NCBI GenBank assembly: GCA_950295325.1
Contig: OX485807.1
Span: forward strand, 20,243,666-20,307,665
Direction of reading: 5' to 3'
DNA: 64,000 nucleotides
Origin: Polytrichum commune
Lineage: Eukaryota > Streptophyta > Polytrichopsida > Polytrichales > Polytrichaceae
This document shows positions 23,791 to 35,929 of this stretch, piece by piece (position 1 is the stretch's first letter; every line of letters begins with the position of its first letter). The notes under the pieces are model-generated. The model searched no databases. It was not told where the DNA came from and worked only from the letters and a program-made list of their open reading frames with translations. A program made the translations under genes and the position numbers.

Positions 23791-24347
23791 ATCTTATAGA
23801 ACTCCTAAATCTCACAAACTCTCCAACTACAATACAGCCTCCAAAACCCGCAAGCTTAGAATGTTGGAAAACCCTTCAACAATCTTCTACTTACTTCACT
23901 CTACAACAATCACTCTACTAACTCTCACGCACTCTAAAACTCTCTCCTTAGGTTTCTGTTCTATTGCAAACACTTCCTAACTTCTACAGCAAGAGAAGGG
24001 AGGGAAGGAGAAGAATCAGTAGGCGCCAAAGCAACAAGAAGGGAGGGAAGAGAAGAAAATCACCACCCTGAATCGCCACGGCGCTTCGCGAAAGCGGCGC
24101 TTCAGGAGAGGCGGCGCTTCCACAAGAGGCGCGGAGCGAATGCTTGGCGCGGAGAGAGAGAGAAAGAGCGAAAAGTTGTGACGGCTGGGGTTTTGTATGC
24201 CTCGGGAATTGGCCCCCAACCGCACGAATAGGGTGCCAACGGGATTAGGGCACCAACAGAATTAGGATTACGGGGAACCCTAAATCCTAAAGCCAAACTG
24301 TAAACCCTTAGCGGGCATTAGTATTTTCAAGACACTTTGGAGTACCC
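23791..24347. other. Interval between the 99-bp repeat and the MITE
   Basis: CT/CA-rich to 23990, then a purine-rich GC tract. It contains AACCCTAAATCCTAAAG (telomere-like) near 24275. No supported gene. Confidence 0.4.
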
Positions 24348-24350
24348 TAA

Positions 24351-24881
24351 TGGGGCATTCCCACTTGACTTTAGTTAAGACCCTCACTATTTTATAAAGA
24401 CCGGGTAAAGCTCCCTCGGTTATAGCGGAGGCATCCAACTATCCCAATGCACCTACAAGAACTTGCTCCGGAGATTTTCAAGTAGGTTTTAGTTAAGTAG
24501 CTTTCACACATGTTCATGGTTTTATCTACCAAGCAATGAATGTTGGGTAGTTTTTGTCCCATCCCCAAATGCCTTACTACTCACCTATCTTACCATCGGT
24601 TTTTGTTAATGAAGCTCCTCGTGCCCTCATAGCTAAGACTAAAAAGCAACCAATCACAAGGGTGGGAGGCGACACTTTTAAAATTCCTATATTCTTGCCT
24701 AATGTTTAGGTACCGATGGGAGCGTCGGTGGTTGAGGCTTAAAACCTCCACTTTTAAGCCATGCCACATCATTTGCCACCTAGGCTCAGCACTAAAAAGA
24801 GCCATATGTGTGAAACCTAGATAACTAAAACCGCATTTAGACTAATACTACTTCTAACTAATGTCAAGTGGGAATGCCCCA
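24351..24881. mobile_element. MITE, Tourist-like, 531 bp, TAA duplication
   Basis: Inverted ends start TGGGGCATTCCCACTTGAC and match over 27 of 28 bases. TAA flanks both sides (24348-24350 and 24882-24884). The TAA duplication is typical of PIF/Harbinger mobilisation. No coding capacity. Confidence 0.85.
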
Positions 24882-25328
24882 TAAGGTGCACATCAAATGC
24901 GGTATTCTACAAAATGAAACCATTTATACAACTAATGCATTTTTACAACGCAACGTTATGCTAAAACTAAGACTTAACCCCTACTCACATGACACCATAA
25001 CCTAAATTTCCCAAACAAGTTGAAATCATTGGTTTCTCTTTTGTTTGAGCAAGTTAGAAAAATAATACAATTGCGTGACATTTAACGATGTAATCGTTGA
25101 CATTTAGACTTTACCAATGATGCCAAGAACTCACACAATATGCAATGAATAAAAAATATAACCCCCGTCCCCCAACATGAAATTCGGAAATTTAGGATAT
25201 TTGAATGTGTTTGCTAAATGTATACCTTCCCCAAGAGCATTTTCTCAGGGTTTGGAATTGCATGATCCTTATGTCGAAATGCTAACATGCTCAAGTTTTT
25301 AGTAAATCCCTTACATACTCACTTGAAT

Positions 25329-26160
25329 GAATCACATAGTCGCCAATAAACCATGGATCGTGATATATGTACTTCGAATGTGATATAAAAGTAAATCGGA
25401 GAACCACAACATCAAATGAAGCCCTTTGACGCAATCATGTTGTTATTGAATGTTCCCTCCACGTATATTACATAATGGCGCAAGATAAAGTTCATGTTGT
25501 TTGTATGTGGAGGTAGCAGTGAACAACTACGAATTTTTCTATTTAGGGTTTAGGGTTTAGGGTTTAGGAGTTAGGTTTATAACATATTAATCTATCCAAT
25601 ATTAACATATAACATTGACTTACTGGTGAGAATAGGTTTTTACTGGAAGGTAATAGAAAAGACGATCTTGATTATGTTTATTTGTTATTACGGACGTTTA
25701 AACGTGATATAGTGAATGGTCTTGTGTTTATTCAAATAACATGAAATGTTGTGGATGTTATTAGGGGTAAGGGGTTCAACTTTGGATGTTTTGCTCACTT
25801 TAGGGAATCACATAGTCGCCAATAAACCATGGTTCATGATGTATTTAATATATGGAATGTGATGCAAAAGTAAATAAGAGAAGCACAACATCAAATGAAG
25901 CCATTCACGCAATCATGTTCTTATTCATTGTTCCCTCCACATGTATTGGATAATGGAGAAAGATATAACAGATATTGTTTGCATAATATGAAGAAGAGTC
26001 TAATAGGAAGGTTATAGTAAATACAATCTTGATCATGTTAATATGTTATTTGGGACGTTTAAACATGATATACTAATTGGTTTTGTATTTTGTCAATACG
26101 TATTTCATGTTGTGGATGTTATAAGGGTTTAGGGTCCAACTTTGGATGTTTTGGTCACAC
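25329..26160. repeat. Diverged tandem duplication, about 0.4-0.5 kb unit
   Basis: ATCACATAGTCGCCAATAAA recurs at 25331 and 25807. The AC(G/A)ATCTTGAT block recurs at 25662 and 26023, and the CAACTTTGGATGTTTTG block near 25779 and 26139. Offsets differ (476 and about 360 bp), so the two copies have indels. No gene. Confidence 0.8.
25542..25567 (+). repeat. Interstitial telomere-type repeat, TTTAGGG x3-4
   Basis: Three full TTTAGGG units plus a partial unit in the plant-type telomere sequence, placed inside the tandem duplication. Confidence 0.9.
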
Positions 26161-26315
26161 ACATTAGTAAACTTGAAGTGAACTTGAGGATGGATTGAAA
26201 TAACATTAAAAGATTGAACCAAAAAGCGACATTGCTAGTTAGTATCCCCTTAACAACGTCCACATACGTTTATCATTGCCACACTTCCATGCGAGATAAC
26301 AGAGCCGCAATGTTC

Positions 26316-26334
26316 TAGGGTTTAGGGTTTAGGG
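26316..26334 (+). repeat. Short TTTAGGG repeat
   Basis: About two and a half TTTAGGG units. Too short to show a chromosome end. Confidence 0.85.
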
Positions 26335-26339
26335 GAGAC

Positions 26340-27019
26340 AAATAAATAATTTTATTCATCATGACAATGGCCTCAAGCCTTGGAAACTCTCTCATAATTG
26401 CAACCTCCAAATGGCCCCAACCCCACCTAAATAGGTTTGCACTTGAAAGCATTGAATGGAGTTGTGTTTGGGTATACATATTGGTTAAAATATACCGTTG
26501 TGACACTTGAAAAAATTAATGTGGCCGCCACCCTTCCTCCCAATGTCGTATGTCATATACACACAAAACCAAAAAAAGATTAAATATCATAGACTAAGAC
26601 ATATGACGGCTGGGGTATGAGAGGGGCATTGAAAGATGCGCATTTTCTACAATAAACAGAAAACGGGGAATTCTGTCAGGAGGTTTGAAATAAGAAGGCG
26701 GGAAAGGCATCCAATGAGGAAGTCGGGCAAGTGGAGGTGGATAGTATAAAGGGGCGCACCCCCCAAAAGTTGGTTCTTTTTTGCTCTTCTCCCACTCCTG
26801 AATTCGTAGAGAGAACTCTTAGTCGGAGCTGTACTTCGAGGTTCGTTCACGCTGTTGTTCATGAGGACCTATTCACAGCATGCAAGTCCGCAGTGAACTT
26901 TGCAATGAGATGAAATTCCACACACCTCTCAATATCCGCTGCATTATACGCCGCATTATACGTTGTATTATACGTCGGTCGACACTAGTGTTGGCGGGTT
27001 TCAGTCTGACCCTTGTGAG
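26340..27019. other. Intergenic stretch before the palindrome array
   Basis: Contains a short GCATTATACG-type repeat at 26939-26976 (three units of 12 bp) just before the array. No supported coding frame. Confidence 0.4.
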
Positions 27020-28052
27020 GTTTGGGTCGGTCGACCCAAACCCCTCCACTAGTGTGGGCGGGTTCTAGTCTGACCATTCTGAGGTTTGGGTCGATCGACC
27101 CAAACCCCTCCACTAGTGTGGGCGGGTTCTAGTCTCACCCTTGTGAGGTTTGGGTCGGTCGACCCAAACCCCTTCACTAGTGTTGGGGGGGGGGGTCTAG
27201 CCTGACCCTTATGAGGTTTGGGTCGATCGACCCAAACCCCTTCACTAGTGTTGGGGGGGGGGGTCTAGTCTGACCCTTGTGAGGTTTGGGTCGGTCGACC
27301 CAAACCCCTTCACTAGTGTTGGGGGGGGGGGGTCTAGTCTGACCCTTCTGAGATTTGGGTCGGTCGACCCAAACCCCTACCCCACTATGGGCGTTTATCG
27401 TAAAACCTTTCAGAAGGTTTGGGTCGGTCGACCCAAACTTTTTCGCACATCGTGAACGAATTGTTAATGGCCCTTACCCAAGGTACTCAGAAGGTTTGGA
27501 CGGACAGAGTAGGAACCTTATCCCATCATATGTAATGTTTGGGTCGAGCGACCCAAACCTCATCCCAGTGTGGGTGGATTTACACTGTGAAAGTTTGGGT
27601 CGACCGACCCAAACCCTTTCCCAGTGTGGGTGGACTTACCCTGTGAAAGTTTGGGTCGACCGACCCAAACCCCTTCCGAGTGTGGTGGGTTTACCCTGTG
27701 AAAGTTTGGGTCGGTCGACCCAAACCCCTTCCCAGTGTGGATGGATTTAGCCTGTGAAAGTTTGGGTCGACCGACCCAAACCCCTATCCAGTGTGGGTGG
27801 ATTAACCCCGTCAAAGATTGGGTCGGTCGACCCAACCCCTTCCCCAATTTCGGAGGTTGTAGTTGACCATGACAAGGATTGGGTCGGTCGACCCAAAATT
27901 TTCCCCACAGCGTGATGGAATTCTAAATGGCCCTCAACCCATCATTGTACAAGGTTTGAGTCGGTCGACCGGAACCCGACCCTATCCCACGGGCAAGGTG
28001 TGGATGGCCCTCAATCCCTGGTGCCACAGGGTTTAGGTCGGCCGACCCAAAC
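27020..28052. repeat. Sixteen-copy palindrome minisatellite array
   Basis: Copies start at 27020, 27084, 27148, 27216, 27284, 27353, 27417, 27537, 27593, 27649, 27704, 27760, 27816, 27877, 27954 and 28031. The first block (to about 27374) has 64-69-bp units with the spacer CACTAGTGT...AGTCTGACCC and growing G-runs. The block 27537-27836 has about 56-bp units with spacer CCAGTGTGGGTGGA...CTGTGAAA. Copies from 27816 are progressively degenerate. Centres vary (GT, AT, AC, AG). It ends about 200 bp before the ATG of the DUF7869 gene. Confidence 0.95.
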
Positions 28053-28252
28053 TCCCACCCAAAATATTTTGTGGAACATTTTGTGGACTGGCGCATAGTA
28101 TTGGGAGCTCACATTGCATTTGTGTTGCAAATGTCTTGATCCTCAGTGTCCCCATTTATCGTGATGTTTTGCATTTTCCAATATTTGATTTTTTTGGACT
28201 CTTACGTTGTGTCCATGTTTGTTGAGGTTTCATGTGCATTTGTGTAGGCGCA

Positions 28253-31200
28253 ATGGAGGGAGTTGGTGGAAGAGGGGATTCCTTCTCTGAAGACATGGGC
28301 AGCACCCAATCTCTGTCTGGGGATGAGCTAGACATTGTCGGGGAGGATAGTTTTGATGACAGTGCAGATGAAGGTCATTTGGGGAGTCCTTCGCCATCTG
28401 ACCCTTTTTGCCCCATTGTGGAATGTGCGGGGCTTTCACGAGCTTCATGGGTGAATTTGGATGTGGTACTTGTTAATGACAGTGGAGTTGCTGTGGCGGA
28501 GGGTATTTGTCGTAACACACATCCACAAGATTGCATTGATGAACACTCCCTTGGCACCGAGGACGTTGGAGTTGTTATATTAGAATCACTTGTACATTCG
28601 GAAGTCAATCCAACTCATAGGTTCTCGTTGCGAAGGTGGCCGTTGAGGAATGTGACAATTGAGGGGGTTAGCTTGCGCGACCATGAGCGACGACACGTCC
28701 AAATCCAACAGGAGCTCCAAGCAAACATTCGGCCACGCAAAGGCCTTCGGAAGTACGAAACATTGACACGTCCTACTCCGTCTGCAAATAAGTGTAAACG
28801 TCAAAGGTTGCTCTGTGAGGAGTCTATTAGAGAAGTTGCTACGAAGGATTGTTGTGTACATCGTTGTTGCCAATTGTTCCCAAGAGATAAATTGAAGGCC
28901 ATCCGTGAAGAAATGTGGCTTGGAGATTTCCGTCTAAAATCCACCAAAAAACTTGATGTCCATAGGGCGATACATGTGAACGGAGCGGGTCGCAAGGTCA
29001 TCACCCTTGAGAGCATAGACGTGTGTTGTACGGCATAGTACACCATTCACGGTGTATCGAAAGCGGAATTTTATAGACAAGCCGCATATGCCAATGAAGG
29101 CCGCCGTGCCCGTCACCATGGGAACACGGGCTTAAAGAAACCAAGAGAAGCAACGAGACAAGCAACAGCCACTCTGGCAACCATCATTGTCCCCCTTGCC
29201 GATGCAATGCCGCACAAAACACGGACACTCGCAACCGGTGAAAAGGTTGTGGAGAAGGTTCTTCCTACAGGCACGAAATGGAAAGACATATTGTTGGACG
29301 TAAACGCAGTTGGCGAGAAGGCCGGGTTGGACCCTATTTCGTTGTCGAAACTGAGTGCTATAAAAAAATCTCACTTTAGCGAATACATCACAAAAAGACG
29401 AGGCGACAAATTTGCCCGTTGTTCCAAATGCGAGAAGTTGAAACGCCTTCGAGATGCACACACGATGGGGACAGAGTCCTATGCCGCACATCAAATGAAC
29501 TATTTCAAGCATGTGAACATGCAAGAGGCACACCGTAATGATTACTACACAAATAGAGCTTTGTCCATCTCCAGGCCTTTGGAAGTCCTTACAATCATCC
29601 ATGACAAAATGGACCATGCCAAAACAGCCTCACCATGTTTTGCAAATCGAATAAAAGCCACGGACGGCCTTTTTAAGCTTCCTGTTTCGGTTACAGGTGA
29701 TTTTGATAACAATTGCATTGCATTACCTAAACACAAATTTGTGCGTTTAGGTTTGTACTTGGGGCCATACATGTACACCATGTGAATTTTTTGGTGTTAT
29801 ACTTGAATATTAAACCATTGGGTTGCCTTTGCAGGAATGATTGCACATGGGCATGGAGATGTCAAGTATGCTCATTATGCTCTTGATTTGTATCCGGGGG
29901 ATTCAAACCACACGATAGGGTCATTTGCAAAGCTTTTACGTGATTTGGAGAAACCGCCGTCCTATTCATCAAGATTGCTATTTGAAAACTCGGGATCAAC
30001 ACCTCTATATGAAGCGGTCTTGGATGGAAGAGATGTATGCGTGCACTCATTGCCGGAGCCACCAAGTGAAGATGTGATTGCCAAGAATTTGCCCCCAACT
30101 CTACGTGTCCAATTGGACAATTGTGCGAAGGACAATAAAAGTAGATATGTTTTTGCATATTGGTCGTTGTTGGTTGCGAAAGGCATTTTCAAGGAGGTTT
30201 TTGTGTCCTTTCTATTGGTAGGCCACACGCACGATGATATTGATGCGTCCTTTGGGCGGTGGAGCATGAAGTTGCGCGAGGAGGATTTTCCGACAATCCC
30301 ATTGTTGATGAAGTCGTACATGGATTTGGAGAACATTCTCGTCATCCCACATATGATTGAGGAGGTTCCAGACTTCAAGGCATTTATAGAACCGTATATT
30401 CGAAGCGGAGCTCACCGATTGATCGGGCATACGAAGGCACAACAATTTCGGTTCTACGTGCGTGACGATGGTGTCCCCGCCATGCAATACAAGTTGTTGT
30501 GCACATCACAAGACTGGAGCCCGCCGGAGGGTCTCCTTGTATGGCGTGTTGATGGGGAAGGAAGGACGATGTTGCCTGACGGAGAGCCTAAGCCTTGCAA
30601 ACCAATACCCATGAAGAATTTGGAGGACATTTGTAAAGGCATATCAGGCTTCATACAATATTGGGAGAGTTTGAGGGTAGCGGATGTTGGTGGATCGTGT
30701 TGGCTTCGTTACGGAAGTTGGATACAATATTGGACACGTGTTCGTGGCGCTTTGGCAAACCTTCATCAAGATACACCCCTTACTTTAAGGCATGGGTTTT
30801 GGCCACAAACACGTGTCAATGTACAAGCTTCGGAGGCTAGTCTTTTGGAAAATGGAGAGGTTCGAGAGGAGTTTGATGTGGACGACCATTACGTGGGGCC
30901 TGCTAGTAGTCGTCCGCCACCATCTTTCCGCATTGCAGTGGATTGTCATGAAGGTTATATGCTCATTTTGCGTCCTGGAGATGAGACATATGCAAAGCCA
31001 GTGTGGGTGGCAAGAGCTTTGTCCAAACCAAATTTTGTAACTTCCAGCCCTCATTTTCGACAAATACAAGTAGAGTACTACCGACCGACATCACGGAATG
31101 AAGATGTTGTTCGGCATTATACAAGCTGGGATACAAACCCTAACTTTCGGTGGAAGGTGGATTCTGAGCATGGTCCATCTTGGATAGATACAGATTCCAT

Positions 31201-31321
31201 ATTCATAGCATGGAAACCACGGAAAAATCATAGTGGATCGGTGTCCATCCCTCAAAAGTACATAACTTTTGCAAAAGACAACCTTGCTCGGATCGCAGAA
31301 GAAGCAACCCACGTTAAATGA
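28253..31321 (+). pseudogene. DUF7869-type transposon protein, one stop codon in exon 1
   Basis: Two exons, 28253-29696 and 29835-31321, joined across a GT-AG intron in phase (VSVT-G-MIAHGHGD), give about 976 codons. The N-terminus is acidic. A middle part has the Cys/basic segment CCVHRCCQLFPRDKLKAIRE. A possible zinc-binding ARCSKCEKLKR lies near residue 390. Exon 2 carries LDNCAKDNKS (near 576) and VGHTHDDIDASFG (near 612), the signature of DUF7869 proteins, found in many repetitive eukaryotic genes and probably of RNase-H-like transposase fold (inference). An in-frame TAG at 29036-29038 follows CCTA, where the reading continues with protein-like text. A CAG to TAG change would explain it. 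It sits directly downstream of the palindrome array, which may be part of its promoter or element end. Confidence 0.7.
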
Positions 31322-33590
31322 GAAGTTGGTAGGATTGTGTTAGCATGATTATAGTGTAATATGTAATTCGACGAATATATATTACTCATATGTGTGCTCC
31401 TCAAACTTGGGGCAAAGTTTGGGTAGAACTTGCGAATGCTATATTGTTTGGGGTTGGATGAATATCCATTTACTATATTTCAATACAGTTGTGAAGTTCA
31501 TTTTTTTTATTAAGTTTGGGACTAAATTGTCCATTGAAGAAAAATGCATTTATTGCATGCACTTTGTATGTTGCAATGTCTATATTTTATTGACCATGCT
31601 AATAATATAAACCATTTTATATGTTTATTGGATGAAACTAGTTTGGAGTGCTCTACCCAAAGTGTTTTTGTTGATGAAGTTGGTGTTGAGTGCTCTACCA
31701 TATGTGCTTATGTCCACACATAATAGATTTGGGATATTAGAACATATAATATATTTGAGATTGTTCGCAATATAGTTTCGGAACACGGAATGTTGTTTGA
31801 TCCATATATTAATTTGAGACTAGAGAAAGTCTCAATTTAACGAATATAGTGTTACAGTATAAGAGATATAAAGTTACCACACATTAAGTAGGATTTTTTT
31901 ATCAAATCAATCAATTTTGAAACCACCTCACCTATATCTCACCTATATGTAACTACCAATTATGTTAGTAAAATGTATTGGTACATTTAAACTTATACGG
32001 AATTTGGAATATGTAGCAATAGTAAGGATGAAAGTAGAAATTTAGGATTATGATCATCCTAAAGGCTTATTGGATATAAGTGTTAGAAAAAAAAATCTCA
32101 TCTAAGAATGTTAGAAATAAAATAGGATTTAGAGTGAAAGAAGATGTATATTATTTGGAACATAAAATCTAGTTAGAAGAATTAAAAAATATATATAGGA
32201 AGATGTTTTTGGGAGGAAGACCTCTTTCCACAACAACGTAGTTATTTTAAGATTGAGTATTAAACGACATTTGAGCTTATCTTGTATCTCACCTCTTTCG
32301 AGGTATCCTTCTCAATACACATTCAATTTTTCTATACTCAAGAAATGTTAGTTTTTTTTTTTTCTCTCTCTCAATCCTTTGTGGATTGTTGGATGTTGTC
32401 AGACTTGAATGATTTGATAGTTGAGAAGATAGTAGCCTCTTTTAAGCAAACAATCAAAAAAGTAGTATAAGGGTGAGATTGAAGTGCTCAAGACTTTGAA
32501 GAATTTTGAGAAACAAAATGATGTTGAATTACATCTTAAAATCTCATCAGTGACTTGATATAATTGAATTCAAGTTTATTTAATTTTCACAAATAACAAC
32601 TTATGATTGAACTCCTTAAAAAGAATTGTTAAATTTAAATGATTATAGCTTGGAAAATTTAATTAAATATCTCGGAGAGTTCTTTTGTCATCAACAATTA
32701 ATAATATTGATTGAAATGATTCAGTTTTAAAAAATATGGATGAAACTTTATTATAATAACACAACTCTAAAAGCTCACTCCATCTTAATTGTCCCACGAT
32801 CAATGAGCCTTACATCGAGAGTGGATATAATTAAAATTGAGATCTTTTAGTTCCAAAGTAATCATATTTAAATCATAAGAAGAAAAACATGTTAATATTT
32901 TAAACAATAGTTTTCGGCCGAGCACATTAATGAGGCACTGTATTTTTCAAGCGATCATAAATTATCATAATGTTCTATTGAGAGTCTACCTAGCTTATTG
33001 CAAAGGAACAACTCACGGTGTTCATCACACGCCTTCATCCGCGCATGCCTTCATCCACATAAACCTTCATCCGCATACATCTTCGTCCACACACATCTTC
33101 ATCTACACAACATCGTGCCGGGTCTTTGTGTATTGCCTAATCGTCTACCAATGCTAACTAATTGATATTAATCTACTCCTAATAACCTCGGGGGGGACAC
33201 TTCACTATACTTTGTGTGAACACGTGCGTTAAAGGGGTATTTAAATGAGGCTATCACATAATTGGAATATTTGAGGTATATTCTCGATATATTCTCTAAT
33301 TATTCTCTAATTATTTCTTACTTGAATTTTAAGCATCCTATATTACATCTAAATTTTTCTAAATTTTATTGCTTATGAATAAAATACACCCTATATTTTA
33401 ACGCACCATGTTTACTAATTTTCCTAAGTGTCCTCACCGAGCTAATAACTAACTTCCGTTCTTAACTAGACAGTGAGCCTTAACTCAAACAGTGAGCCTT
33501 AACTCACATGTGTTAATTCCAATTTCATCATAAAAAATGTCCCATGCCACCTAATCATGTGACCAAAACACACCTTAGACAGTCCGAATG
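31322..33590. other. AT-rich intergenic stretch
   Basis: No supported gene. There is a T-run at 32349-32361, and an imperfect 14-15-bp minisatellite (CTTCATCCACATA type) at 33030-33112. Confidence 0.5.
33030..33112. repeat. Imperfect minisatellite, CTTCATCCACA-type unit
   Basis: Five to six imperfect units of CTTCATCCGCATA or CTTCATCCACACA with 14-15-bp spacing. Confidence 0.75.
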
Positions 33591-33599
33591 TCTCTGGTG

Positions 33600-34130
33600 C
33601 AAAGCATGAGCGGATTTGGGTGAAACATTGGGAGGATACTGGAGGATGCAGGGTTGGTTTCGGGCGAAAATGGAATTGGATTTGGGCAAGCATTGGAATG
33701 TAGCTAGAAGTGGGTTACTTCTATTTGTCCTATGAAGGTGGATCACATGCAAAAGTTATAAGGGCTCAAATTTTTATTGGGTGGAGTGTTGTTTTTAGTG
33801 TGGGGTTCTGGACAAAAAATCAGAGAAACCAAGGTTCGGTTTGGACAAAAAAACAAGGAGATGATCTTGGATGAGTAATGTGATGGTTGAGGAGCTGTTT
33901 GAAGCGAGAAAAATGTGGATCTAGGGAGGGTTCTAAGAACCTAAGGGTAAGTGACTCCAACATTTGGTATTATTTTCATATCTTGTATAATGTTTATTAC
34001 TTTTGTATCTATCATTTCCAAACCAACTTGCTAAGCCAATCATGCATACCACTAATCGAAATGGACTCCAAAATAGGCTAGATTGGCCAAAGGGTTGGTT
34101 TAAACCCCATTTGAGCACCCTCTAAGCTTA
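33600..34130. repeat. Dispersed repeat, copy 1 (related to 49550-50040)
   Basis: Shared blocks with 49550-50040 in the same order: GATTGGATTTGGGCAAG, GGGTGGA(G/A)TGTT, GGTTC(T)GTTTGGACAAAAA, CAAACCAACTTGCTAA-like, CAATCATG(C/A)ATACCACT, and AATGGACTCCAA. Diverged, with indels, so old. Confidence 0.7.
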
Positions 34131-35929
34131 CCTCCTTAAGAATTGAATCTATGTTTTCAAGAGTTCCTTGCATAATGGGCTTTAGTAGCATATGAGGTGA
34201 GAAGGTTTGTCCCTATGTGCTACATAATACACCAAGGATTTTAAACATGAATTTTCTCATCTCTCATATGGTCAGCGACTTCTGATCTCTACCCTGTCAT
34301 AGTTGATGCTCCACGCAATTTGTCCACATCCAAACCCCATTCCTTTATGTTCTTCGGTAGAGTATCAAAACGATAGCAACTTCTTTAAGCGTCATCTCTA
34401 TGCAACAAAACTGTAGGAAAGAAAATACAAGCAGGCATGCCCGGCCCTCTTCTCAAAAAGATGCAAAGACTACAAGATATATTAATGGACTTGTCTACCA
34501 TGATCTTATAGAACTTCAAATCCCTAACCCTGTAAAAACTTTGTTTCCAACAACCAAAAATATGCAAAAAAAGGATTCTTGAACATGAATCCTCATAATT
34601 TTTTGGTCAAGTTGGTTTTTACACTTCCAAACAGAATGCACAGCTCTCGAATCTTTGATCTCTTTTAGAGTTTGAGCTCCTCCCGTATTATGTTCCTTGG
34701 AACAAGTGATCGTATAGCGTCATTGCAAGACCTCATATTCACCTTAGCTACTCCTTATTATAGTTAGTTCTTCACACTGATGGGCTGAATTCAACCTCGC
34801 ACACTCTGCAGACTTTGCACGGTCCTGAAATGAAATGTGGATATTCGAATGTTGACATATCCATTGGTGGCAAGGATTGCCCGGCTCCTCCCCCTGGCTG
34901 GCTTGCGGCCGCAATTTACAGAGTCGATCGTAATTCCCTTAAACATCCAAGATTGCAGCAGTGTGTATAATTCAATGGTGGTGGATGAGTCTATGCACTG
35001 GAGAATGCTCGGTTTGATTGCCCATGCATGCACGTAACTGATCTTCACTCCGACAGAGGGTTTTCGTCGTGATATCTTGGGCGAATTCGGCGGCCCTTCC
35101 AAGGAGAGTGAGAAATTCTTTGCGATCACAGGGAGCACACTATATAGAAGACACTTAATTTGGAGAGGAAGATCTAAGAGTAGTTCGAGGTTTTGCAGTG
35201 AGCTGAACTGAAGCACTTTCAGATCGCTTATAGAGCATTTGGAGGAAGCCAACACTACTGGAATCCAGTGAATTCAATGTCACATTCGTTTGTCAACTTT
35301 GTGACATCCTTAGTTTCCTCTGAGAGAAAGTGTCATATTTGTGACATTATTGTGCTCAATGAGTTGACGTTGACACAATCAACACGCAGTAGTGCAAGGT
35401 TTGTTTTTGGATTTCAAGAGTGCAATATTTGCAGAGCCTTGCAGAAAAGGTTTAAGGAGCTTTGTTGGCAGTTAGATTGTTACAGATAGTCTGAGAACTT
35501 AAATTCTTGTAGGAACCACACAAAAGAAATCATCACAGGAGATCAAGTTCGTTCAAGTTCAGAGATCAATTAATCTATATAAAAGAATAAATTTTTTTTG
35601 GCCGGTCATTGAAGCCTTGCCAAGGTCCAAAATCGTTCAGAATCCTTGAGGGACTCTGGATTCTGGAAGCCGTGAGAAATCCAACAATCATTATTATAGA
35701 GGCACCAAGAACGTGCAGAAAGTCTAGCAAAGGGTTGTATACCAGCTCAAATTTTTGTATCGACAGGACCTGAACTGCATAATGCTGTCTCTATGCTTTT
35801 CTTTACGTCCCCAAGTCTCAATTTGCAAAGTCCCACGGAGAGTCTCAACTTCATGAGCTTTGAAGTCGATGTGCCTAATTCAGACACTTCTCTTATTCGG
35901 ACACCTATTTTTGAATGTTTAGTGGTTAG
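34131..35929. other. Intergenic stretch with weak coding-like fragments
   Basis: The region 34837-35037 reads YPLVARIARLLPLAGLRPQ in one plus frame, but nothing around it extends the reading. I cannot assign it. Remaining sequence shows no gene. Confidence 0.35.

Noticed and set aside
27355-27847. Plus and minus open frames over the palindrome array
   Set aside because: Caused by the repeat periodicity; both strands are open and read the same palindrome peptides.
27020-28052. CRISPR-like repeat-spacer array
   Set aside because: Repeats are regular, but the spacers are themselves repeated, the host is a plant, and no cas genes are present. It is a minisatellite.
945-29038. Alternative genetic code with TAG read as Gln
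   Set aside because: The intact transposase at 46268 ends at TAG in the expected place, and TGA stops of the same kind also occur; decay is simpler.
34791-35255. 154-codon minus-strand frame
   Set aside because: No motif, and the opposite strand has an equally plausible short frame; neither extends.
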